Part shown: one piece after another, positions 1-5,688 of the stretch | Layout: the number at the start of each line of letters is the position of its first letter | Numbering within the stretch: position 1 is the stretch's first letter | Assembly (NCBI GenBank): GCA_025350345.1 | Contig: JANXYA010000071.1 | Span: 1-6,022 of the forward strand | Source of the DNA: Gammaproteobacteria bacterium | Lineage (GTDB): Bacteria > Pseudomonadota > Gammaproteobacteria > Steroidobacterales > Steroidobacteraceae | DNA: 6,022 bases | Direction of reading: 5' to 3' | Program-made: the position numbers and the translations under genes | The notes under the pieces: model-generated | Told to the model about the DNA's origin: nothing | Seen by the model: the letters and a program-made list of their open reading frames with translations, nothing else | Database searches by the model: none

Positions 1-2525
1 GCCTGACCTGCCCCGCGAACGGACATTGCGAACTGCAGGACATGGCCGGCGCGGTCGGCCTGCGCGAGGTGCGCTACGGCTACGCCGGCGCCAATCACCT
101 GGATTCCGCCAAGGACGAGTCCAATCCCTATTTCACCTTCGACCCGGCCAAGTGCATCGTCTGTTCGCGCTGCGTGCGGGCCTGCGATGAGCAGCAGGGG
201 ACCTTCGCCCTGACGATTGCGGGGCGCGGCTTCCATTCCGTGGTCGCGCCCAGCCAGGGCGACACCTTCCTCGATTCCGAGTGCGTTTCCTGCGGCGCCT
301 GCGTGCAGGCCTGCCCCACGGCGACGCTGTCGGAAAAATCACTGATCGAGAAGGGGCAGGCCGAGCACAGCGTGATCACGACCTGCGCCTACTGCGGCGT
401 GGGCTGCTCTTTCCGGGCTGAAATGCGTGGCGAGGAACTGGTGCGCATGGTGCCGAACAAGGATGGCCACGCCAATCACGGCCACAGCTGCGTAAAAGGG
501 CGCTTCGCCATCGGCTATGCGACCCACCCCGATCGCATCACCACGCCGATGATCCGCGCCTCGATCAACGATCCCTGGCGGGAGGTGAGCTGGGAAGTCG
601 CCATTGCGCACGCGGCCTCGGAGCTGCGCCGTATCCAGGGGAAGTATGGGCGCGACAGCATCGGCGGCATCACCTCGAGCCGCTGCACCAACGAGGAGAC
701 CTATCTGGTGCAGAAGCTGGTCCGCGCTGGCTTTGGCAACAACAACGTCGATACCTGCGCGCGCGTGTGCCATTCGCCGACCGGCTACGGCCTCAAGCAG
801 ACGCTGGGCGAATCCGCCGGCACTCAGACTTTTGATTCCGTGATGGCCGCCGATGTCATCATGGTGATCGGCGCCAACCCCACCGACGCGCATCCGGTCT
901 TCGCCTCGCAGATGAAGCGGCGCCTGCGCCAGGGCGCGAAGCTCATCATTGCCGATCCGCGCCGCATCGATCTGGTGCGCACGCCGCACATCGAAGCCGA
1001 CTTCCACCTGGCACTGCTCCCGGGGACCAATGTGGCGCTGATCAACAGCCTCGCGCATGTGGTCGTCCGCGAGGGCCTGGTCAAGGAGGAGTTCGTGCGT
1101 TCGCGCTGCGAGGTCGAGTCCTTCGAGAAGTGGCGGCGCTTCGTGGCCGAAGAGCGCAATTCACCCGAAGCCATGGCGGCGGTGACGGGCGTGCCGGCCG
1201 CGGCGGTGCGGAGCGCGGCGCGCCTGTATGCCACCGCCGGGAACGGCGCCATCTACTACGGCCTGGGAGTGACCGAGCACAGCCAGGGCTCCACCATGGT
1301 CATGGGAATCGCCAACCTGGCGATGGCGACCGGCAACGTCGGGCGCGAGGGCGTGGGTGTGAATCCACTGCGCGGGCAGAACAACGTGCAGGGATCGTGC
1401 GACATGGGCTCCTTTCCGCACGAATTCCCCGGTTACCGCCATGTGTCGGACGACGCCACGCGCGCGCGCTTCGAAGCGCTGTGGAAGGTGAAGCTCCTGG
1501 CCGAGCCGGGGCTGCGGATTCCGAACATGTTCGAGGCGGCGCTCGACGGCGGGTTCAAGGGCCTGTACATCGAAGGCGAAGACATCGCGCAGTCCGACCC
1601 CAACACCCAGCACGTGACGGCCTCGCTCACCGCGATGGAATGCATCATCGTCCAGGACCTGTTCCTCAACGAGACAGCCAAGTACGCCCACGTGTTCCTG
1701 CCGGGCTCATCGTTCCTGGAGAAGGACGGCACCTTCACCAATGCCGAGCGGCGCATCTCGCCAGTGCGGCGCGTGACGAGCCCGACATCCGGCTACGCCG
1801 ACTGGGAGATCACCCAGCTGCTCGCCAACGCGCTCGGCCTGGAGATGAAATACACCCATTCCAGCCAGATCATGGATGAGATCGCGGCGCTGACGCCGAC
1901 CTTCACCGGGGTCAGCTTCGAGAAGCTCGATCGGCTGGGCAGCATCCAGTGGCCGTGCAATGACCAGCATCCGGAAGGCACGCCCACCATGCACGTCGAT
2001 ACCTTCGTGCGCGGCAAGGGCCGCTTCCTGGTCACCGAATACGTGCCCACGACCGAGAAGGTCAACGTCCGTTATCCGCTGATCCTGACGACGGGGAGAA
2101 TCCTGTCCCAGTACAACGTCGGCGCGCAGACCCGGCGCACCGAGAATGTCATGTGGCACGACGAGGATCGGCTCGAGCTCCACCCGCATGATGCCGAGGA
2201 ACGAGGCGTCAGGGAGGGCGATTGGGTGGGTGTGCAGAGCCGTGCCGGAGAGACCGTGCTGCGGGCGCAGATCACCGACCGGGTACAGCCCGGCGTGGTG
2301 TATACGACATTCCACTTCCCGGAGTCCGGCGCCAACGTCATCACGACGGAGAACTCCGACTGGGCCACGAATTGCCCCGAGTACAAGGTCACCGCGGTGC
2401 AGGTGACGCGCGTCACCCAGCCGTCCGCGTGGCAGCGGCGGCACAATGAGTTCGATCGCCGGCAGCAGGAACTGCTCGACCAGGCCGTGCCTGCCGATGC
2501 CGGCGCGGGCGAACCGGCCCGATGA
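1..2525 (+). CDS. fdsA: NAD-dependent formate dehydrogenase, molybdenum (alpha) subunit FdsA, 5' partial
   Basis: Catalytic subunit of the cytosolic Mo/W-bis-MGD formate dehydrogenase that oxidises formate to CO2 and passes electrons through Fe-S clusters to the FdsB/FdsG diaphorase and NAD+. The frame is open to the window edge (first full codon at base 3, 840 residues visible), so the ATG at 42 is internal. Counting from base 3: the end of a NuoG-like Cys-rich motif (C3, C9 in TCPANGHCELQD); two ferredoxin 4Fe-4S motifs (C51/54/57/61 and C94/97/100/104); the Mo-domain 4Fe-4S motif CAYCGVGC with C128/131/135 and C163, followed by K165; then ARVCHSPT with the Mo-ligand Cys C256 and adjacent H257; and the conserved Arg R457 in NPLRGQNN. 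The C256-to-R457 spacing of 201 equals the Cys386/Arg587 pair I recall for Rhodobacter capsulatus FdsA, implying about 130 residues are missing upstream. A C-terminal molybdopterin-dinucleotide-binding domain covers roughly 690-810. The active residue is Cys (TGC), not selenocysteine. No export signal can be judged because the N-terminus is absent. It overlaps fdsD by four bases. Confidence 0.95.
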   Translation, partial: LTCPANGHCELQDMAGAVGLREVRYGYAGANHLDSAKDESNPYFTFDPAKCIVCSRCVRACDEQQGTFALTIAGRGFHSVVAPSQGDTFLDSECVSCGACVQACPTATLSEKSLIEKGQAEHSVITTCAYCGVGCSFRAEMRGEELVRMVPNKDGHANHGHSCVKGRFAIGYATHPDRITTPMIRASINDPWREVSWEVAIAHAASELRRIQGKYGRDSIGGITSSRCTNEETYLVQKLVRAGFGNNNVDTCARVCHSPTGYGLKQTLGESAGTQTFDSVMAADVIMVIGANPTDAHPVFASQMKRRLRQGAKLIIADPRRIDLVRTPHIEADFHLALLPGTNVALINSLAHVVVREGLVKEEFVRSRCEVESFEKWRRFVAEERNSPEAMAAVTGVPAAAVRSAARLYATAGNGAIYYGLGVTEHSQGSTMVMGIANLAMATGNVGREGVGVNPLRGQNNVQGSCDMGSFPHEFPGYRHVSDDATRARFEALWKVKLLAEPGLRIPNMFEAALDGGFKGLYIEGEDIAQSDPNTQHVTASLTAMECIIVQDLFLNETAKYAHVFLPGSSFLEKDGTFTNAERRISPVRRVTSPTSGYADWEITQLLANALGLEMKYTHSSQIMDEIAALTPTFTGVSFEKLDRLGSIQWPCNDQHPEGTPTMHVDTFVRGKGRFLVTEYVPTTEKVNVRYPLILTTGRILSQYNVGAQTRRTENVMWHDEDRLELHPHDAEERGVREGDWVGVQSRAGETVLRAQITDRVQPGVVYTTFHFPESGANVITTENSDWATNCPEYKVTAVQVTRVTQPSAWQRRHNEFDRRQQELLDQAVPADAGAGEPAR

Positions 2526-2740
2526 GCGTGGAGAGCCTGGTGCGGATGGCCAATGACATTGGCCATTTCTTCGCCGCCGAACCCAACCGGGCTGACGCGA
2601 TCGCAGGCATCGCCAATCACATCAGTAAGTTCTGGGATCCGCGCATGCGCCGGCAGATTGCCGGGCATCTGGCGGCCGGCGGCGAAGGTCTGGACGAGCT
2701 GGCGCGGGAGGCGATTGCGAGCCTGCCCAGGCTGCAATAG
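2522..2740 (+). CDS. fdsD: Formate dehydrogenase delta subunit FdsD
   Basis: Small accessory (delta) subunit of the NAD-dependent FdsABGD formate dehydrogenase. It binds the alpha subunit and is reported to be needed for a stable, active enzyme. The 72-residue product matches the family in length and in its hallmark segments: an N-terminal LVRMANDIGHFF, a central IANHISKFWDPRMRRQI, and a short C-terminal amphipathic helix. There is no signal peptide, Cys cluster or membrane segment, so it acts in the cytosol. Its ATG overlaps the fdsA stop as ATGA, which implies translational coupling and explains the lack of a strong Shine-Dalgarno sequence. In the classical fdsGBACD order a sulfurtransferase gene, fdsC, sits between A and D; here it is absent. 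The fdsD stop (TAG) shares its last base with the GTG start of the following esterase. A perfect 10-1-10 palindrome lies within codons 9-15. Confidence 0.92.
   Translation: MSVESLVRMANDIGHFFAAEPNRADAIAGIANHISKFWDPRMRRQIAGHLAAGGEGLDELAREAIASLPRLQ
2546..2566. repeat. Perfect 10-1-10 palindrome inside the start of fdsD
   Basis: ATGGCCAATG (2546-2555), a single A, then CATTGGCCAT (2557-2566) make a perfect dyad. It encodes RMANDIGH of FdsD, a conserved protein segment, so codon choice rather than regulation may explain part of it. Arms of ten bases with no mismatch are longer than expected by chance in a window of this size. It could act as a binding site for a dimeric regulator or as an RNA hairpin near the fdsD start. 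Confidence 0.55.
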
Positions 2741-2748
2741 TGGGCAGG
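2722..2748 (+). repeat. Inverted repeat spanning the fdsD stop and the esterase GTG start
   Basis: CCTGCCCA (2722-2729) is perfectly complementary to TGGGCAGG (2741-2748) around an 11-nt loop. In RNA the 8-bp stem would bury the second and third bases of the GTG start and part of the weak AGG Shine-Dalgarno (2729-2731). An overlapping alternative hairpin, AGCCT/AGGCT (2720-2733, GCCC loop), cannot form at the same time. There is no following T-run, so it is not a standard intrinsic terminator. It is more likely to limit independent initiation and enforce coupling to fdsD translation. Confidence 0.5.
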
Positions 2749-4308
2749 ATACTTATCACCGCGCTGGTCTGGCTGGCCGTCGGAAGCGCCGCGGCAGGAG
2801 CGGCTACGAGCGCCCAGGCACTGCAGGTGCGGACCGCCAGCGGCATTGTCGAAGGGGTGGATGAGTCGGGCATCCGCGCCTTCAGGGGCATTCCCTTCGC
2901 CGCGCCGCCCGTTGGCGAGCTGCGGTGGAAGGAACCGCAGCCGGTCAAGAGCTGGGCCGGGGTGCGCAGGGCGGACAGGTTCGGTCCCCGTGCAATGCAG
3001 GAACCGCTGTTCAGCGACATGGTGTTCCGTTCCGATGGCATCAGCGAGGACTGCCTGTACCTCAACGTCTGGACACCCGCGCGCTCAAGCGCCGATCGCC
3101 TGCCGGTGCTGGTCTATTTTTACGGTGGCGGGCTGATGGCCGGTGACGGCTCGGAGCTGCGCTACGACGGGGAGAGCATGTCACGCCACGGCATCGTGGC
3201 CGTCACGGTGAACTACCGGCTCGGCGTGTTTGGTTTCCTGGTCCACCCGGAACTCACGAGGGAATCTGCGCATCACGCCTCGGGCAACTACGGATATCTG
3301 GATCAGGCGGCGGCCCTGCGCTGGGTCTCGCAGAATATTGCCGCCTTTGGCGGCGATCCGCAGCGGATCACCATCGCCGGGGAATCCTCCGGTTCCTACT
3401 CCGTCAGCGCGCAGATGGCTTCACCCCTGTCCCGGGGGCTGATCGCCGGCGCGATCGGGGAGAGCGGTTCCATACTGGGCAGCGCTCCCATCCCGCTGGC
3501 TGCCGCTGAGCAAGACGGCGTCAAGTTCCAGAAGCTGGCCGGGGCCGGGAATCTTGCGGAGCTGCGCCGGATGTCGGCCAAGCAGGTCCTCGACGCCTCT
3601 GCAAACCACGACTGGGAACTGTATGGCGCCGTCGTCGACGGCTATTTTTTCACCAAGCCGATGGCGCAGGTGTATGCGGCGGGGGAGCAGGCACACGTGC
3701 CGCTGCTCGCCGGATGGAATCTCGAGGAGGCCGATTACCATGCCTTGCTCGGGGATGTTAAGCCGACCCGGGACAATTACCTCAAGGCAGTCCGGAAACA
3801 GTTCGGCGACCGCGCTGACGCGTTGCTGGCATTGTACGGCCCCGCTGACGACGCCGAGGTCATAGCGGTCGCCGATGCCCTGATGGTGGACCAGTTCATC
3901 GCCTTCAGCACCTGGAAGTGGCTGGACATGCACGCCCGCACGGGCGGCAAGCCGGTGTATCGCTATCTGTTCGCGCGGCCGCGCCCGCTCATGCGTACTG
4001 AGATTGGCAAGGTGGGCATCACTCACGGCGCGGTGCACTCGACCGAAATCGAATACGCGCTCGGCAACCTGCCCACCAACCGCGTGTACGACTGGCAGCC
4101 GGAGGACTACCGGGTCTCGGCGATCATGCAGTCCTTCTTCGTGAACTTCATCAATACCGGCGATCCCAATGGGACGGGCTCAGCGCCGTGGCCCGCGCTG
4201 AAGAGCGGCGCTGCGGCCGAGGTGATGCGCATCGATGTGAATAGCCGGGCCGAGCGGGAATTGCACCGGGATCGCTACGTCCTCCTGGATCGCGTGCCGC
4301 CCGGCTGA
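2740..4308 (+). CDS. Secreted type-B carboxylesterase (alpha/beta hydrolase, COesterase family)
   Basis: Predicted serine esterase, 522 residues, close to the usual 500-550 of bacterial carboxylesterase/para-nitrobenzyl esterase-like proteins. Residues 1-27 form a Sec-type signal peptide (basic R3, hydrophobic core, AQA before a likely cleavage after A27), so it should act in the periplasm or outside. Both family signatures are present: EDCLYLNVWTP (103-113), and the nucleophile block from F203 to G218 with S216 in GESSG. H433 in GAVHSTEIEY is the likely catalytic His and E330 in WNLEEADY the likely acid; E329 is the alternative. The oxyanion loop reads YGGG (128-131), with Tyr where His is commoner. 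C105 is the only Cys: the usual partner in FGPxCxQ is Ala (A85), so the conserved first disulfide is missing. The start is GTG at 2740, overlapping the fdsD TAG by one base; it is the only usable start before the signal peptide. The substrate cannot be told. Linkage to fds suggests, but does not prove, a role with formate-releasing or other small esters. Confidence 0.9.
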   Translation: MGRILITALVWLAVGSAAAGAATSAQALQVRTASGIVEGVDESGIRAFRGIPFAAPPVGELRWKEPQPVKSWAGVRRADRFGPRAMQEPLFSDMVFRSDGISEDCLYLNVWTPARSSADRLPVLVYFYGGGLMAGDGSELRYDGESMSRHGIVAVTVNYRLGVFGFLVHPELTRESAHHASGNYGYLDQAAALRWVSQNIAAFGGDPQRITIAGESSGSYSVSAQMASPLSRGLIAGAIGESGSILGSAPIPLAAAEQDGVKFQKLAGAGNLAELRRMSAKQVLDASANHDWELYGAVVDGYFFTKPMAQVYAAGEQAHVPLLAGWNLEEADYHALLGDVKPTRDNYLKAVRKQFGDRADALLALYGPADDAEVIAVADALMVDQFIAFSTWKWLDMHARTGGKPVYRYLFARPRPLMRTEIGKVGITHGAVHSTEIEYALGNLPTNRVYDWQPEDYRVSAIMQSFFVNFINTGDPNGTGSAPWPALKSGAAAEVMRIDVNSRAERELHRDRYVLLDRVPPG

Positions 4309-4342
4309 TCGCGAGCAGGCCCCCCACTGCCGACCGGGCCCC

Positions 4343-4900
4343 TCAGGTCCAGGAGGGTTCGTTGCCCGGCTTCCACTTCACGCTGCAGCCCTGACTGGCG
4401 ATCTGATCGGGCGGTACCGCGCCGCCGCTCAAGATGGCATCCGCTGCGCGACGCAGATCCGATCCGCTGACGGGCACGGCATTGCGCGGTCGGCTGCCGT
4501 CGAAACGGCCGTGATACGCGAGCCGTCGGCTGGAGTCATAGAGAAAGAAATCGGGCGTGCAGACGGCGCCATACGCCTTGGCCGTGTCCTGCATTTCGTC
4601 GTACAGATAGGGAAAGGCGAAGTTCCTGGCCTTGGCCAGCTCGGCCATCTTTGCCGGGGCGTCTTGCGGGTAAGCCGCGGCATCATTGGCGCTGATGGTG
4701 ACGGTGGCGAGGCCGCGGGCCCGGTAGTCGGCCGCAAATTTCACCAGGCCGTCCAGCACATGGACCACGAAGGGGCAGTGATTGCAGATGAAGGCGACCA
4801 GCAGCGCCTGGGCCGCGGAAAACTCATCGAGCGTGTGAATGCGTCCGGCCGGGTCGGGCAGTGCAAAGGCGGGCGCTGGCTTGCCCCGCTCCTGGCTCAC
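4343..4900 (-). CDS. Thioredoxin-fold redoxin, PRX-like1 type (AhpC/TSA-related)
   Basis: The 185-residue product has a peroxiredoxin/thioredoxin-like fold. The N-terminal GKPAPAFALPDPAGR is typical of redoxins; strand LLVAFICNHCPFV (33-45) carries the CxxC-like motif C39-N-H-C42-P; VCTPDFFLYD holds C114 and the cis-Pro P116 that normally lies opposite the active site; and the C-terminus GCSVKWKPGNEP (171-182) is a conserved hallmark of this subfamily and carries a fourth Cys, C172. There is no signal peptide, so it is likely a cytosolic thiol oxidoreductase or peroxidase-like protein. The family is widespread, but its substrate is not established to my knowledge. The start is GTG (4898-4900), overlapping the stop of the upstream small gene as GTGA; no Shine-Dalgarno sequence is visible, so translation is probably coupled. 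It is the last gene of a three-gene minus-strand operon converging on the esterase gene with a 34-bp gap. Confidence 0.9.
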   Translation of the reverse strand: MSQERGKPAPAFALPDPAGRIHTLDEFSAAQALLVAFICNHCPFVVHVLDGLVKFAADYRARGLATVTISANDAAAYPQDAPAKMAELAKARNFAFPYLYDEMQDTAKAYGAVCTPDFFLYDSSRRLAYHGRFDGSRPRNAVPVSGSDLRRAADAILSGGAVPPDQIASQGCSVKWKPGNEPSWT

Positions 4901-5073
4901 GTGGATTCTGGCCGGGTCCCGCCGGGGACGTTCACCTCCGCGGTGTTCGCGCTCACAGGGCCCGCCTCGGCGCTCTCCGTTTTCCCGGTGCGTCGCTGCA
5001 GCTTTTCGGCTTGCCGCGACTTGCGTGACAGCTCTTTCTGGCGTTTTTGCTGACGGTAATTTGGCTTGACCAA
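4897..5073 (-). CDS. Small basic conserved-type hypothetical protein (58 aa, TTG start)
   Basis: I do not recognise a named function. From a TTG at 5071-5073 the frame gives 58 residues: a strongly basic, Gln/Lys/Arg-rich N-terminal half beginning VKPNYRQQKRQKELSRK, predicted helical, and a low-complexity acidic/neutral tail ending RPEST. It has no Cys, no membrane segment and no signal peptide. The TTG start is chosen because a purine-rich Shine-Dalgarno run (GGGAGGAG, 5083-5076) lies just before it and overlaps the upstream gene's TGA. The only in-frame ATG (5143-5145) would place 24 unlikely residues inside the upstream gene. Short KPNY-type basic proteins of this kind occur in proteobacteria as hypothetical proteins; this is from memory, not a search. 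The stop overlaps the redoxin start by four bases, so the two proteins should be made together. The basic stretch could bind nucleic acid or ribosomes, but nothing in the sequence proves it. Confidence 0.65.
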   Translation of the reverse strand: MVKPNYRQQKRQKELSRKSRQAEKLQRRTGKTESAEAGPVSANTAEVNVPGGTRPEST

Positions 5074-5075
5074 TG

Positions 5076-5083
5076 CTCCTCCC
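5076..5083 (-). promoter_or_regulatory. Shine-Dalgarno deciding the TTG start of the small basic gene
   Basis: The minus strand reads GGGAGGAG immediately after the upstream TGA (5086-5084) and two bases before TTG (5073-5071). It is the strongest ribosome-binding sequence in the operon and supports the TTG over the distant upstream ATG. Confidence 0.6.
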
Positions 5084-5416
5084 TCAAAGCGCAGGTTGTG
5101 CGACCGGGGGGGCGACGCGCAGCCGCTGCTCGTCACGCACTTCATCCATCGTCAGTCCGGTATTGGCGGCGATGATGCCCACCAGGCGGTGATTCGGATC
5201 GCGGGGCAGGCTCAGCTGATGCAGGCGCTCCCAGATGCGGATGCGGGCCGTGGGTGCATTGAGGGTGGAGGCCTGCTCAAGCAGTTCCCGCTGCCGCTGC
5301 ATCTGCAGGTCGGCCTGCTGGTGTGCGATGCGGGCGCGATAGTCGTTATTGGTCTCGCCGGCGAATGGCACCGTGGCGAAGCGGGAGTGGGGCGATGCGT
5401 CATGGCGGTCGATCAT
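5084..5416 (-). CDS. Hypothetical helical protein, 110 aa
   Basis: I do not recognise this protein. It is first in the minus-strand operon and its stop lies 10 bp before the TTG of the next gene. The start at 5414-5416 (MIDRH) is supported by AGGAG at 5428-5424 with 7-nt spacing. A longer in-frame version reaching 5614 exists, but it would cross the probable promoter at 5547-5557. The product has a polar N-terminus, then a Gln/Arg-rich helix that may form a coiled coil (about residues 24-50, around DYRARIAHQQADLQMQRQRE), then ARIRIWERLHQLSLPRDPNHRL, and a final short helix-turn-helix-like stretch (roughly 75-100, IIAANTGLTMDEVRDEQRLR) followed by a Pro/Ala tail. It has no Cys, signal peptide or membrane segment, so it is probably cytosolic. 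The C-terminal helices could make it a small DNA-binding or protein-binding factor, but this is only a visual impression. Confidence 0.75.
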   Translation of the reverse strand: MIDRHDASPHSRFATVPFAGETNNDYRARIAHQQADLQMQRQRELLEQASTLNAPTARIRIWERLHQLSLPRDPNHRLVGIIAANTGLTMDEVRDEQRLRVAPPVAQPAL

Positions 5417-5449
5417 GCATATTCTCCTGGCGGAAGCACTGGCGCACGC

Positions 5450-5468
5450 TCGCCCAAGGGGCGGGCGA
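5450..5468 (-). repeat. Short inverted repeat in the leader of the minus-strand operon
   Basis: TCGCCC (5450-5455) and GGGCGA (5463-5468) are perfectly complementary around a 7-nt loop. It lies about 34 nt upstream of the 110-aa gene, inside the predicted untranslated leader, so it could form a small RNA hairpin or be a protein-binding dyad. Six-base arms in GC-rich DNA can easily arise by chance. Confidence 0.3.
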
Positions 5469-5546
5469 TCATCGCTGAAGACAGAGCGCGCAAACTCGGA
5501 ATGGAAGCGCAGCGCGAGGAACCCGACCGCCACGACCTCGAGGGCC

Positions 5547-5557
5547 AGTGTAGCACA
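5547..5557 (-). promoter_or_regulatory. Candidate extended -10 promoter for the minus-strand three-gene operon
   Basis: On the minus strand this reads TGTGCTACACT, an extended -10 (TGC directly before TACACT, four of six consensus bases). No good -35 is seen at 16-18 nt; ATGACA lies 14 nt upstream. Transcription from here would start near 5540 and give a leader of about 124 nt before the ATG at 5416, which also argues for the short form of the 110-aa protein. Confidence 0.45.
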
Positions 5558-5629
5558 TACCACTCCTGTCATGGCCCGTGCCGCTGGTGCGCACGGTGCT
5601 CGGGCGCGAGGCACTCCGCCCCTGTTCCG

Positions 5630-5659
5630 TTGCGACCCGGCACCCGGAATTGCTACGCT
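5630..5659 (+). promoter_or_regulatory. Candidate sigma-70 promoter for the MscS-family gene
   Basis: TTGCGA (5630-5635) and TACGCT (5654-5659) are separated by 18 nt, and TGC precedes the second box, giving an extended -10. The -10 lies about 30 nt before the ATG at 5689. The match is only moderate (-10 shares three of six consensus bases). Confidence 0.35.
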
Positions 5660-5688
5660 GCGCGGCCCGACAGTCTCGGCAGCACAGG

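Noticed and set aside
339..1058. Long minus-strand open frame antisense to fdsA (and similar ones at 824-1252, 1161-1691, 1707-2444)
   Set aside because: They are shadows of the strongly conserved fdsA frame in GC-rich DNA; their translations are Ala/Arg/His-rich with no recognisable domain.
1466..1479. 14-bp palindrome GCGCTTCGAAGCGC inside fdsA
   Set aside because: Short and GC-rich within coding sequence; expected by chance in such DNA.
1130..1879. Plus-strand 249-residue frame inside fdsA
   Set aside because: Out-of-frame Arg/Gly-rich translation of fdsA codons; no domain and no ribosome-binding site of its own.
3421..4038. Minus-strand 205-residue frame antisense to the esterase
   Set aside because: The sense frame has complete esterase signatures; the antisense product has no known motif.
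4309..4342. Possible bidirectional terminator between the converging esterase and redoxin genes
   Set aside because: Only a 4-bp GGCC/GGCC pairing and no T-run are visible in the 34-bp gap; not enough to call.
4511..5053. Plus-strand 180-residue frame opposite the redoxin and small basic gene
   Set aside because: The minus-strand redoxin is clearly a real protein family member; this frame is its antisense shadow.
5400..5420. Six-codon out-of-frame ATG frame (MHDRPP) overlapping the 110-aa start
   Set aside because: It uses the same AGGAG but only 3 nt away, a poor spacing; it is probably not translated.
5417..5614. N-terminal extension of the 110-aa protein with a hydrophobic, membrane-like segment
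   Set aside because: The probable -10 element at 5547-5557 lies inside it, and a well-spaced AGGAG precedes the shorter ATG at 5416.
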